Below are positions 47,657-55,549 of a DNA stretch of 64,000 nucleotides, in pieces (position 1 is the first letter of the stretch; the number at the start of each line of letters is the position of its first letter). The stretch covers positions 1,734,602-1,798,601 of the forward strand of contig NZ_QCZE01000001.1 of NCBI RefSeq assembly GCF_003075035.1, read 5' to 3'. The position numbers and the translations under genes were made by a program. The notes beneath the pieces were generated by a model. The model worked only from the letters and a program-made list of their open reading frames with translations. It made no database searches and had not been told where the DNA came from. The DNA is from Zobellella maritima (GTDB lineage: Bacteria; Pseudomonadota; Gammaproteobacteria; Enterobacterales; Aeromonadaceae).

Positions 47657-48472
47657 CTATTTTGAAAACTTCCGTGCTTTTTGCATCCAGTCATCAAAAG
47701 CTCTTTCTGTTACTGGGCAAGCTATTTTTGCTGCTGCCAAAGCTGGTGCAAGTACATTGTTGAAAAATGCTTGGTGGCCCATATCATCAAGACGCTGGCC
47801 TTTCTCGGTAAAGTGCAAATCAATCAGAGAAGTAATCATGTCGGATTGCTTTGCAGTTGCCCTTGGCTCTGCTATTAGCTGGGTCATCGCCTCCTGCTCC
47901 TTGGCCCTCTGCGCCAACTCGGCGTTGTTATAGATGTTCGGGAGCGGCTCGCCGTTGGTGATACTATGGTGAAGTTTTACTAACTCAGTTTGTGTTACCC
48001 AGAGATCACCTTTGGTAATCACTGTCTCATAGTCCGGCCCAGAAATAGCTGGCGTAACCATGGCCTCTACACCTTCATCATTTTTTGCATAGAACTCAAC
48101 TTGGCTTGCGGAGATCCCCCCTTTTTGCTCAATCTCCTTCATACCCCAAATGCTCAGAGGCCATAAACCATGCGCATTGCCCAACGTCGGCGAAGGCCGG
48201 CCATTAAGTGTATGGGTGTAGAAATAAGCGTGATTCACAAACTGAATGGAATAACTCATGGCTCCATCGATTCTCTTGCCGTAGTTTTCAGGGCAAGTAA
48301 GGTCGCCATGCAGAAAAAATGGTATTCCATCAATATGACAACACAGTCTGATTGCTCCTATCGATCCCCAGTGAATAATATCCTCCACCTCACATTCCAG
48401 CATCCGGGCGGCCCGGTCGATGCGGCAATACTCCAGGGGTAACAGCGGGGGCAATTCTCTGCCTTTGGTCAT
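47657..48472 (-). CDS. Hypothetical protein of the island, integrase-adjacent
   Basis: 271 residues, not recognised. N-terminal LLPLEYCRIDRAARMLECEVEDIIHWGSIGAIRLCC looks like a short MerR/AlpA-style DNA-binding region (a hydrophobic position then W-G-x-x-G-x-I-x-L), the middle is mixed alpha-beta, and the end (DLHFTEKGQRLDDMGHQAFFNNVLAPALAAAKIACPVTERAFDDWMQKARK) is helical. Lies 25 bases after the integrase stop, so it is probably read through from it. Confidence 0.55.
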   Translation of the reverse strand: MTKGRELPPLLPLEYCRIDRAARMLECEVEDIIHWGSIGAIRLCCHIDGIPFFLHGDLTCPENYGKRIDGAMSYSIQFVNHAYFYTHTLNGRPSPTLGNAHGLWPLSIWGMKEIEQKGGISASQVEFYAKNDEGVEAMVTPAISGPDYETVITKGDLWVTQTELVKLHHSITNGEPLPNIYNNAELAQRAKEQEAMTQLIAEPRATAKQSDMITSLIDLHFTEKGQRLDDMGHQAFFNNVLAPALAAAKIACPVTERAFDDWMQKARKFSK

Positions 48473-48497
48473 GGTGACGTGCTCTTTGTTGTTATGG

Positions 48498-49721
48498 TTA
48501 TGCGGTGCGGTTGAAAGTCGTCGGGATCACGTTGTTGGGCGTATCGGCCAGCAGTTCCAGGCGATCAAGCCAACGGTTCAGCACGTCCAGCTTTTCCGGC
48601 AGGTACTGACTGCGGTTGTAGATAGCGAACACGCCCCCAAGCTCATGCCCGGCTAGCAGCTCTACCACATGCGGCGGGGCACCCAAATCGGCGTTCTTGG
48701 TGATAAAGGTGTGCCGCAAATTGTGAAGCGTCCAGGGCTCCCGGTGCTTGAGCCGTTGGTGAAAGGTGCGGCCATTCTGGCTCACGGCCTCCGACTTTTT
48801 GAGTGTACCCAACAGGTATGGCCCCTCGTTGGTGCGGCGCATTTCTTCCAGCCAGGGGATCACGCGCTCCGGGATCGGTCGCACAAATCGCTTTTTGGTT
48901 TTGCTATTGGCTTCTGGGATAGTCCACAGCCGTGCATCCAGATCCCATTCATCCCATTTGGAAAGCCTCACCTCTTTGGTGCGGGCACAAAACACGGTGA
49001 TCAGCCTGAGCAGGTCACGGTAATAGGGCTGTAGGCCATTGTTGTTAAGCCATTGCCACAGGCTGCCCAGTTCGGCATCAGTCAGCACACGATCCCGCCT
49101 GCCCTGTTTTTTGCCCACGTCCGGTATGGTCAGCCCTTCAAGGGCGGTGCTGGCGGCATAGCCCCGGCGATCGCAGTAACGCAGCGCCTGCTTGCACATT
49201 TGCAGCACATAACCAGCGGCCACCGGGGAGCCGTTATGACTAATGCGCTCCAATGCAGTGAGCCACTGGCGGCGGTCGGCCAGATTCAGGGGAAGGCTGC
49301 CGATATGGGGAAAGATATGAACCGCAAGCTGGCGGCGATGCTTGTCATGGTTGGCGCGATGATGGACGGCGTAGTTATCTAGCCAGTATTCCAGGGCATC
49401 CCTAACCGTGACCGGCTTCAGTGCTTCCTGCGCTTCCATGTTCAACTTAAACCGGGGGTCTTCATTGTTGGCCAGCCACTCACGGCACTGATCACGCAGC
49501 TTGCGGGCGGCGGCCAAGGACAGATCCGGGTATTTACCCAGCAACAGCCGTTCAAGCTTGGTATTCCGCCCGCCCAGTCGGTAGCGATAATACCAGGACA
49601 AAGCACCGGTCTTGCTCAACCGGGCGGCTAAGCCATCGCCATCAGCTACCCACGTTTCCCGCTCGGGTGGATTGCGGATCAGCTTTTTCACCTTGTTGTC
49701 ATTGAGCAAATTGCTAGCCAT
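48498..49721 (-). CDS. int: P4-type tyrosine integrase
   Basis: 407 residues. N-terminal DUF4102-like arm-binding part (WVADGDGLAARLSKTGALSWYYRYRLGGRNTKLERLLLGKYPDLSLAAARKLR), core-binding domain, and catalytic domain with Arg in FCARTKEVRLSKWDEWD, His-x-x-Arg in LHNLRHTFITKNAD, His in ELLAGHELGG and the nucleophilic Tyr in FAIYNRSQYLPEK. All catalytic residues are present, so it looks active. The ATG at 49721 (MASNLLND) is preferred to an ATG 30 codons upstream, which would run over arm-type repeats. Confidence 0.92.
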   Translation of the reverse strand: MASNLLNDNKVKKLIRNPPERETWVADGDGLAARLSKTGALSWYYRYRLGGRNTKLERLLLGKYPDLSLAAARKLRDQCREWLANNEDPRFKLNMEAQEALKPVTVRDALEYWLDNYAVHHRANHDKHRRQLAVHIFPHIGSLPLNLADRRQWLTALERISHNGSPVAAGYVLQMCKQALRYCDRRGYAASTALEGLTIPDVGKKQGRRDRVLTDAELGSLWQWLNNNGLQPYYRDLLRLITVFCARTKEVRLSKWDEWDLDARLWTIPEANSKTKKRFVRPIPERVIPWLEEMRRTNEGPYLLGTLKKSEAVSQNGRTFHQRLKHREPWTLHNLRHTFITKNADLGAPPHVVELLAGHELGGVFAIYNRSQYLPEKLDVLNRWLDRLELLADTPNNVIPTTFNRTA

Positions 49722-49742
49722 GCTGCCCCCTGCGGCAAAATC

Positions 49743-49779
49743 CACGTGATACACCACGTGATACACGGTTAATTGTGTC
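49743..49779. repeat. Candidate integrase arm-type sites, right end
   Basis: CACGTGATACAC at 49743-49754 directly followed by CACGTGATACACGG at 49755-49768 and an ATTGTGTC end. Located between the integrase start and attR, mirroring 42204-42247. They also overlap the integrase promoter zone, so the integrase may repress itself. Confidence 0.6.
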
Positions 49780-49908
49780 AAATAGAACACCAATGAAGCA
49801 AGATGAAACAAAGTAAATAAGTAAATTCAATTAAAATCAGTAACTTAAAATTAAACCGAAAAACATGGTGAGACTCGAAGAAAACCTAAGAAACACGCTT
49901 TCCGCTAA

Positions 49909-49937
49909 TACGGCATGAACTGATAGTAATCAGTTAA
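49909..49937. other. Right attachment site (attR), second copy of the fis 3' end
   Basis: Exact 29-base repeat of 42112-42140, again spelling Tyr-Gly-Met-Asn-stop in frame, followed by a fis-type terminator hairpin (AAAGGCGTTAACC...GGGTTAGCGCCTTTTTT, 49950-49984). Confidence 0.85.
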
Positions 49938-50096
49938 AGCATTGAAATTAAAGGCGTTAACCTGCTTGGGTTAGCGCCTTTTTTGCTTCACATGATACAT
50001 CACGGATACACGGCGCCATCAATCCCCCACTATACTCACAATCCTGAGTCCGGCTCGTCTCTGCTCTTTCCTGCTCCATATCAGGTGGCCCGGCCA

Positions 50097-50150
50097 CTAC
50101 GAAACTTTCATAGTGCCTCGAGCGGCTGACCTTTACGAAACCTTCGTAAA
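50097..50150. promoter_or_regulatory. Two tandem operator-like palindromes
   Basis: TTTACGAAACCTTCGTAAA (50132-50150) has perfect 8-base arms around ACC; CTACGAAACTTTCATAG (50097-50113) is a one-mismatch relative 35 bases upstream. They precede the hsdM fragment by about 160 bases and probably belonged to a restriction-modification control region. Confidence 0.5.
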
Positions 50151-50310
50151 TTTTTCTAGTTGGCCCCATGGGGGGCGGTTGCCTGTAGGGGGTTCTGTTT
50201 GCTCCCCCGTTTCCGTTTTAGGGGCTGTCGTCATAAGATGGCGGCCCCTAGAGTTCATGGCAATTTATCCACCACCTTGCAGTGGCCATCACAAGAGCAC
50301 GATAATAACC

Positions 50311-50493
50311 ATGACCTCCAATATATCTACCCTGGCCGGCCTGATCTGGTCGGTGGCCGACCTGCTGCGCGGTGACTTCAAGCAGTCCAAGTATGGTCGC
50401 ATCATCCTGCCTTTCAGTGTGCTGTGTCGCCAGGAATGCGTGCTGACGATGGTCGACACCACCAAGGCCATGCCGGAAACAACCATAAACTAA
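50311..50493 (+). pseudogene. hsdM: Truncated type I restriction-modification methylase gene (hsdM N-terminus)
   Basis: [45 protein letters not shown] matches the conserved N-terminal helical domain of HsdM (family: ...[33 protein letters not shown]). After about 45 residues the match ends and a stop follows at codon 61; the catalytic SAM domain, HsdS and HsdR are absent. Cys-Arg-Gln replaces the usual Arg-Arg-Leu, consistent with decay. Confidence 0.75.
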
Positions 50494-50591
50494 CTGCTGC
50501 TCATCGCCAGGGGCCAGAACTTCCCGCTACAGGCAGGAATACGCTGAGCAGGCACGAACCTTCTGTGCCAAGGGCTTTATTGATAAAGGTC

Positions 50592-50645
50592 TATGGCATG
50601 AACGAGTAAAAACGAGCTCATGCATTGAATTTAAAGGCGTTAACC
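50592..50645. repeat. Third, diverged copy of the fis 3' end
   Basis: TATGGCATGAAC (again Tyr-Gly-Met-Asn) then GAG-TAA instead of TGA-TAG, and further on GCATTGAATTTAAAGGCGTTAACC, which differs at one base from 49939-49962. Only the left half of the terminator stem is present. It marks the outer boundary of the remnant element. Confidence 0.65.
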
Positions 50646-50673
50646 AGCCAACTGTTCATTGATAAGGATCACC

Positions 50674-51228
50674 ATGAAAATTGCAACGTTAGGACCTGCT
50701 GGCAGTAACCACGAATTGATTGCCCGGCGCTACCTTGAAATGCGCAGTTCAGGCGAGGGATCAGTAACGCTATTCACGGAGTTCGAACACGCGTTTCGGG
50801 CACTGATGGCCGGGCAAGTCAGCCACTTATTGCAGTGCACCGCCCATGCCACCCATAGCGATTGCGTTGGTCGCTATATGCACCGTGCCTACCCGGTGGA
50901 TACCTTTATTGCGGGCAGCAAGCCACTGGCCCTGATTGCCCAGCGCGCCATTGCTCGGCCCACTCAGGTAGCAGTGCAGCCGGCGACACGTTATTACACC
51001 GACTTGACGGAATACCAGATCATCGAGGCCCCGACCACAGTGGCGGTGGAAGAAGGGCTGCTCGCGGGGCGTTTTGAGGCGGGCATTTGCGCCGAAGAAG
51101 TGATAGCGCAGGCGCCCGAACAACTGCGTCTGGTTCAGTCACTGGGGCCTGCACTGGATACCTGGGTGATGTTTGCTACCCAACCGTTGCCAGCTTCTTC
51201 ACCACTGTGGTTGGATGCAGAAGCTTAA
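50674..51228 (+). CDS. Prephenate-dehydratase-like (type 2 periplasmic-binding fold) protein
   Basis: 184 residues. The start MKIATLGPAGSNHELIARRYLE resembles the prephenate dehydratase opening (LGPxGSxxxxAA), and GRFEAGICAEEVIAQAP fits its second lobe, but the Thr-Arg-Phe catalytic motif and the ACT domain of PheA are not seen, and a signal peptide is absent. Probably a cytoplasmic ligand-binding or unusual lyase protein. AAGGA precedes the ATG at 50674. Its end overlaps by four bases the end of the convergent TRAP permease gene, suggesting long association. Confidence 0.6.
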   Translation: MKIATLGPAGSNHELIARRYLEMRSSGEGSVTLFTEFEHAFRALMAGQVSHLLQCTAHATHSDCVGRYMHRAYPVDTFIAGSKPLALIAQRAIARPTQVAVQPATRYYTDLTEYQIIEAPTTVAVEEGLLAGRFEAGICAEEVIAQAPEQLRLVQSLGPALDTWVMFATQPLPASSPLWLDAEA

Positions 51229-53024
51229 AACCCGAAGATCAGCATGCCCCCTGCCGCGATAAGCGCTCCTCGCTGCCACAGCGCCTTGTGTGCAATCACA
51301 CCGTAAGAGATGGCCCCCAAACCCACCGCCACTTTGAGCGCATCAAACAGGGCAGCCGAAGGGTGGAAAGCCAGCTGGATCATGTCCGGGTTGGCCACCA
51401 TCGCCAGGGGGATAATATACAGCCCTATGCCCAAGGCCATGGCCTTGAACGCGACTTTCAGCCAGTTCTCCCCCACCATGCCCGCGGCGATAAAGACACC
51501 GCCACACACCGGCGGCGTGATGGTGGAGAGCAACGCATACCAAAACACGAACAGGTGCGCCAGCAGCGGCTCCAGTCCCAGCGAGATCAACGCAGGGCCA
51601 GCAACAGAGACGCAGATCACATAGGCGGCGGTAGTCGGCACCTCCATGCCCAGAATCAGACAGGCCAGCGCCGTTAGCAGCAGTGCCGGCCACAGCATAT
51701 CGTTAGAAAGTGACAGAATACCCGAGGTGATCTTGACGCCCAGCCCGGTCAACGACAGTACCCCGACCACCAGCGACGCACAGAGGATGATGGCACCAAT
51801 GACCGCAATCTGCCGCCCGGCGGTTACCGCCGCCTCTGATAAGCGCCGGGCAAAGCCGGGCAGCGAAAAGCGCAGGGTCACATCAAGGCACAGCAGCGCC
51901 AACCCCGCAAAAATCGCCACACTCGCGGCGTACTGAGGGGTATAGCCGCCGTTAAAAATGCGCTCCAGCAGCAGCACGAACGGGATCGCGAAAAACAGCG
52001 AGGTAATCAAGACCTCTTTGCCGCCGGGACGTTCGCTTTCGGCCATGGGCTTGAGATCGTGCCGGGTCGCATACGCATTAATTCCTATCCAAACCGTCAA
52101 AAAATAGAGCACCGCCGGCAGCATGGCCGCCGCCATAATCTGCGTATAGGGTGTGCCCGTCAGCTCCACCATAACGAAGGCACCGGCCCCCATCAGCGGC
52201 GGCATGATTTGCCCCCCCGAAGAGGCCACCGCTTCCACCGCGCCGGCCAGCGAGCGCGGGTAACGCAAGCGAACCATGGATGGAATGGTGATGGCCCCGG
52301 TAGAGGCCACATTGGCCGATGCCGAGCCAGAGATAGAGCCCATCAGCGCGGAGGAAATTACCGCTACCTTGGCCGCGCCACCCGTGAGCCGACCCGCTAC
52401 CGCGCTGGCCAGATTCATAAAGCCCTGGCCCGCTTCACCGGCATTCAGTACGGCCCCGAAAATCACAAAAATGGCGACAACGCCGACACTGACCCCGGTA
52501 AGCGATCCCCATAGCCCGCCTTCGGCAATGGTCAGGGTACCCACCATGCTTGGCAGCGGCAGCCCCGGGTGACCAAAGGCTCCAGGTATGTATTGACCGA
52601 AAGCCCCGTACATCAAGGCCAGCAGGGCCACCAGCGGGAGTGGCCAGCCAATTGCCCGGCGTGCGGCTTCAAGCGCCAGGGCAATTAAAAACAGACCGAT
52701 AGCCATTTGCAGATGGTTATCAATAAAGCCGTACTGATCAGCCAGCATCGACTCGTTAACGGCAATATAGCCACAGGCGGCAATACCCAGCATCGTTAGC
52801 AAGCAACCACTGATGCGCTGTGCCGGTGTTTTGGCCATATAGACCAGAATCCACGGCAACAACAGCGCCATGTGCAGCGGTCGGCTGACGAGCGCAGGCG
52901 TTAAGCCATAAAACACTAATCCAAGATGAAACACGACGCTGGTCGCCCCTAACGCGATCCAACCAGGCGCAATTGCGCCATCATCCGCAGGGGCCGCCGT
53001 GAGCGACAATGTAAAAGCACGCAT
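51225..53024 (-). CDS. TRAP transporter fused permease (DctQM, TAXI type)
   Basis: 599 residues, very hydrophobic. N-terminal four-helix DctQ-like part (residues about 15-130) fused to a large DctM part with the family motifs GSISGSASANVASTGAITIPSMVRLRYPRSLAGAVEAVASSGGQIMPPLMGAGAFVM and MEVPTTAAYVICVSVAGPALISLG. Imports an organic acid or similar solute with sodium, using the binding protein encoded upstream. It follows that gene after a 71-base gap containing a hairpin. Confidence 0.93.
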   Translation of the reverse strand: MRAFTLSLTAAPADDGAIAPGWIALGATSVVFHLGLVFYGLTPALVSRPLHMALLLPWILVYMAKTPAQRISGCLLTMLGIAACGYIAVNESMLADQYGFIDNHLQMAIGLFLIALALEAARRAIGWPLPLVALLALMYGAFGQYIPGAFGHPGLPLPSMVGTLTIAEGGLWGSLTGVSVGVVAIFVIFGAVLNAGEAGQGFMNLASAVAGRLTGGAAKVAVISSALMGSISGSASANVASTGAITIPSMVRLRYPRSLAGAVEAVASSGGQIMPPLMGAGAFVMVELTGTPYTQIMAAAMLPAVLYFLTVWIGINAYATRHDLKPMAESERPGGKEVLITSLFFAIPFVLLLERIFNGGYTPQYAASVAIFAGLALLCLDVTLRFSLPGFARRLSEAAVTAGRQIAVIGAIILCASLVVGVLSLTGLGVKITSGILSLSNDMLWPALLLTALACLILGMEVPTTAAYVICVSVAGPALISLGLEPLLAHLFVFWYALLSTITPPVCGGVFIAAGMVGENWLKVAFKAMALGIGLYIIPLAMVANPDMIQLAFHPSAALFDALKVAVGLGAISYGVIAHKALWQRGALIAAGGMLIFGF

Positions 53025-53046
53025 GCCAGATTACCTATCAATACAG

Positions 53047-53076
53047 CACAGCCACGGCGTTGGCACCGTGGCTGTG
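53047..53076 (-). promoter_or_regulatory. Hairpin between TRAP binding-protein and permease genes
   Basis: CACAGCCACGG pairs perfectly with CCGTGGCTGTG around an 8-base loop. Without a T-run it probably stabilises the upstream message, allowing more binding protein than permease. Confidence 0.6.
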
Positions 53077-53095
53077 AAAAGCGGAACGAAAAGGA

Positions 53096-54073
53096 TTAAC
53101 GCAGGGTGTCTGGGACCACAAAGCCCGCTTCTTCGTAGTAACGCAGCGCCCCCGGGTGCAGCTGGCCGGCCATGTTATTCAGCATGTCGGGGGTAATGCT
53201 GCCCCACCACGCGGCCTCTGCTGCCATGGCATCGCGACGCTCCCAGAAGGTTTTGGTCAGGGTATAAGCGGTGTCATCATCCATGGCGGTGGTGGTGTAG
53301 GCAATCACCGGTAGCGATGTGGTCGCCACGTCTTGCTCAACGCCGGGATAGGTGCCCGCCGGAATGGTTTGCCGCGTCGCACCTGTCTGTTCGATTTGCT
53401 CGTCGGTCAGGCTGATCAGGGTTACCGGCATGCTGGCGGCCGTTTCAATCACATTGGGCGACGGGAAAGAGCCGGCGGTCGCAAAGCCATCTATCTGACC
53501 GTTTTTAAGCGCATCTGGGCCACTGCCAATGGCGGCATCAGCAACTTGCACCCTTTCTTCCAGGCCAAACAGCTTAAGGTAGCGAGCGGCTTCACGGGCA
53601 CCAAAAGAGCCGCGGCCAATCAATAAATGCTTACCTTCCAGTGCGCTGATATCGGTCACGCCTTCATCACCCGCCAGCACAAAGTGCATGGTGATGGAGG
53701 GGATCGGGAATAAACCACGAATCTGTTGAAAACGAGGATGCTTGCGCTTGGCAAAGGCACCCTCTCCGGCCATGGCTTGCTTGATCAAGGCAGGTGGTGT
53801 GGTAAACACATAGTTGCCTTGGCGAGCCATCACTTCCATCACGTTTTGTACCGAGCCCTGGCTCTCTTCCAGGGTCAGAATAATGGCGTCATCCGTACCC
53901 TGGCGGATGGCTTCCGACAGCTCTACCCCCATCTGATAATAGGCAGTACCCGCAGAGGCTGATTTATAGGTCACACGGGTTTCAGCATGAGCAGTAAACG
54001 CGGCACTTGCGAATGCCAGCATAGCCGCCGACACACCAAGCGTGTGGCGAAGTGAGCAAAATGGGTTGCGCAT
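53096..54073 (-). CDS. TAXI-family TRAP transporter substrate-binding protein
   Basis: 325 residues with a signal peptide (hydrophobic LGVSAAMLAFASAAFTAHA, cleavage near residue 30). TAXI features: VTYKSASAGTAYYQMGVELSEAIRQG, SQGSVQNVMEVMARQGNYVFTTPPALIKQAMAGEGAF, LLIGRGSFGAREAARYL, and DGFATAGSFPSPNVIETAASMPVTLISL. TAXI receptors bind glutamate-like or other carboxylates in the few known cases; ligand here unknown. First gene of the two-gene transport operon. Confidence 0.92.
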   Translation of the reverse strand: MRNPFCSLRHTLGVSAAMLAFASAAFTAHAETRVTYKSASAGTAYYQMGVELSEAIRQGTDDAIILTLEESQGSVQNVMEVMARQGNYVFTTPPALIKQAMAGEGAFAKRKHPRFQQIRGLFPIPSITMHFVLAGDEGVTDISALEGKHLLIGRGSFGAREAARYLKLFGLEERVQVADAAIGSGPDALKNGQIDGFATAGSFPSPNVIETAASMPVTLISLTDEQIEQTGATRQTIPAGTYPGVEQDVATTSLPVIAYTTTAMDDDTAYTLTKTFWERRDAMAAEAAWWGSITPDMLNNMAGQLHPGALRYYEEAGFVVPDTLR

Positions 54074-54422
54074 CGTTATTTTCCTTAACGTATTCAGCGG
54101 CCGTTTGCTAACGGACCTCGTTTTTTATTAGCAGCAATGTGTTTGGAGGGACTCAACATAGCACGATAGTGACCAAGCGGGCCAGGGTCTGAGGACGGCG
54201 GGAATGCCGGAATGGCAGGCGCTTTTTCCGGCCCTGGAGCAGAGTGCCTGGCTGAAATTACTCGCTCGCTGACTCGAGTACACTACTATTTCGAGCAGCT
54301 ATTTAACCCATCAAACAGCACGTACAGCCCCTCCTGTCCATCCCCCTGTTTAAGTAGCCGCCATGCACGGGAATATTGCCTAGACTGATAGCAATGGATT
54401 TTTATCGACAGGGCAGTCACCC
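54074..54422. other. Divergent intergenic region TRAP operon / pilin-like gene
   Basis: About 350 bases expected to contain promoters in both directions. No gene, repeat or confident promoter seen; TTATCGACAGGG precedes the pilin-like ATG without a clear Shine-Dalgarno sequence. Confidence 0.35.
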
Positions 54423-55376
54423 ATGGTCAGGGTAAAGGAGAGACAATCCGGGCTCACAACCGTTGAATATGCCATCGCCGGCGCCCTGCTTACCCTGGCA
54501 GTGGTTGCCGCCTTTGCCGGTCTGGGCAAAACGGTGGGCGATACGGTGATGGATCTGGTGGAAGCGATTGAGCAGATCAATGGCAATGAAGCCAACTCGG
54601 ACTCCGGCAATGGTGATGAGGGTGGCAATACGGGATCCTCTGGCGGCGGCGATGGTGGCACGGGATCCGGCGACGGCGGCTCGGGCTCCGGTTCAACGGG
54701 CGCCAATGACGGCGGCACAGATTCAGGTTCAACTGGCGCCAATGATGGCGGCTCGGGTTCAGGTTCAACGGGCGCCAATGATGGCGGCACGGGTTCAGGT
54801 TCAACGGGCGCCAATGATGGCGGCACGGGTTCAGGTTCAACAGGCGCCAATGATGGCGGCACGGGTTCAGGTTCAACAGGCGCCAATGATGGCGGCACGG
54901 GTTCAGGTTCAACAGGCGCCAATGATGGCGGCACGGGTTCAGGTTCAACGGGCGCCAATGATGGCGGCACGGGTTCAGGTTCAACGGGTGCCAATGATGG
55001 CGGCACGGGTTCAGCTTCAGCGGGAGGAAGCCCGCACCTGAGCAACGGTGCGCCAGCCTCCGCTTTAACCGGCAACGGCGCCGCTACCTCGGGCCAGGTC
55101 GCCGGACCTTCGAGCTCCGCTCCTCTATCCGAAAGCAGCCCCCCTGGTTCGTCAACAGAGGATCCGCAACACCTCGCCAGGCAGGGCTCAGAGGTTAGAA
55201 ACATCCGGGCCGGGACCACCGATACCCCCCAATCTTCTGCTGACACCACACCGGCCAACGACCAGGATGGAGTCCCGGAACAAGGAATACAGTCATCCTA
55301 TTCACCCTGGCTGCTAGGATTGCTCGTATTCATTCTGGCCTGGTGGCTGTATCGCCGACGCATGAGAAAAGCGTAA
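54423..55376 (+). CDS. Flp-pilin-like protein with glycine/serine repeat domain and C-terminal membrane anchor
   Basis: 317 residues in three parts. Residues 1-50 resemble a class IVb (Flp) prepilin: short basic leader ending in Gly10, then LTTVEYAIAGALLTLAVVAAFAGLGKTVG with Glu and Tyr at positions 5 and 6 after the cut, as the family requires. Residues about 55-200 are rich in Gly, Ser, Thr, Asn and Asp, including nine copies of a 12-residue unit (GSTGANDGG core). Residues 200-292 are Pro/Ser/Thr-rich, and the end WLLGLLVFILAWWLYRRRMRKA is a membrane helix plus basic tail like surface-protein sorting signals. No tad genes adjoin it. Likely a surface or envelope-spanning protein; function unknown. 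Confidence 0.7.
   Translation: MVRVKERQSGLTTVEYAIAGALLTLAVVAAFAGLGKTVGDTVMDLVEAIEQINGNEANSDSGNGDEGGNTGSSGGGDGGTGSGDGGSGSGSTGANDGGTDSGSTGANDGGSGSGSTGANDGGTGSGSTGANDGGTGSGSTGANDGGTGSGSTGANDGGTGSGSTGANDGGTGSGSTGANDGGTGSGSTGANDGGTGSASAGGSPHLSNGAPASALTGNGAATSGQVAGPSSSAPLSESSPPGSSTEDPQHLARQGSEVRNIRAGTTDTPQSSADTTPANDQDGVPEQGIQSSYSPWLLGLLVFILAWWLYRRRMRKA
54684..55007 (+). repeat. Nine tandem 36-bp coding repeats
   Basis: Nine in-frame copies of a 36-base unit (12 codons, SGSTGANDGGTG) with few changes; copies 4-9 are almost identical, the first three more varied. Strong identity between inner units suggests recent slippage or recombination, so copy number should vary between strains. Confidence 0.95.
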
Positions 55377-55549
55377 CCCGACCCGCCAGCGCTCGTAAGG
55401 CACAAGGCACGAGGGCTGACTTGTCGTCCAGGCGGCAGCATTCTGGCGCAATCTCCGATATATAACAGCCCCGGCCAGGCACTAGGAAGCTTGTCATGCT
55501 TCCATAACTTATGGGACAATAAACATACTTGAACTGCTCAATTAATACG

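Larger units (their letters stand above)
42112..49937. mobile_element. 7.8-kb integrative element in fis
   Basis: Bounded by 29-bp direct repeats of the fis end. Contents from left: arm-type repeats, XRE-ImmA and PIN genes (plus strand), small unknown genes, palindrome cluster, and a minus-strand run of unknown genes, an AlpA-like regulator and a P4-type integrase whose 5' end faces the right boundary. No capsid, portal, relaxase or conjugation gene is present, so it would need outside help to move between cells. A/T content of the ImmA/PIN part is clearly higher than in the flanks. Confidence 0.85.
49938..50645. mobile_element. Remnant of a second fis-inserted element
   Basis: Bounded on the right by a third, diverged fis-end copy. 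Contains an arm-like sequence (CACATGATACATCACGGATACACGG region, 49989-50013), two palindromic operators (50097-50150) and a truncated hsdM. The rest shows no gene. It reads as the decayed end of an earlier island that used the same site. Confidence 0.65.

Noticed and set aside
54684-55007. Possible CRISPR array
   Set aside because: Units abut without unique spacers and keep a 12-codon period; they are coding tandem repeats.
54380-55258. Minus-strand protein with proline-rich PVEPEPVPPSLA repeats
   Set aside because: It is the antisense of the 36-bp repeats of the pilin-like gene; the plus strand has a real prepilin start and a membrane anchor, so the proline-rich frame is a by-product.
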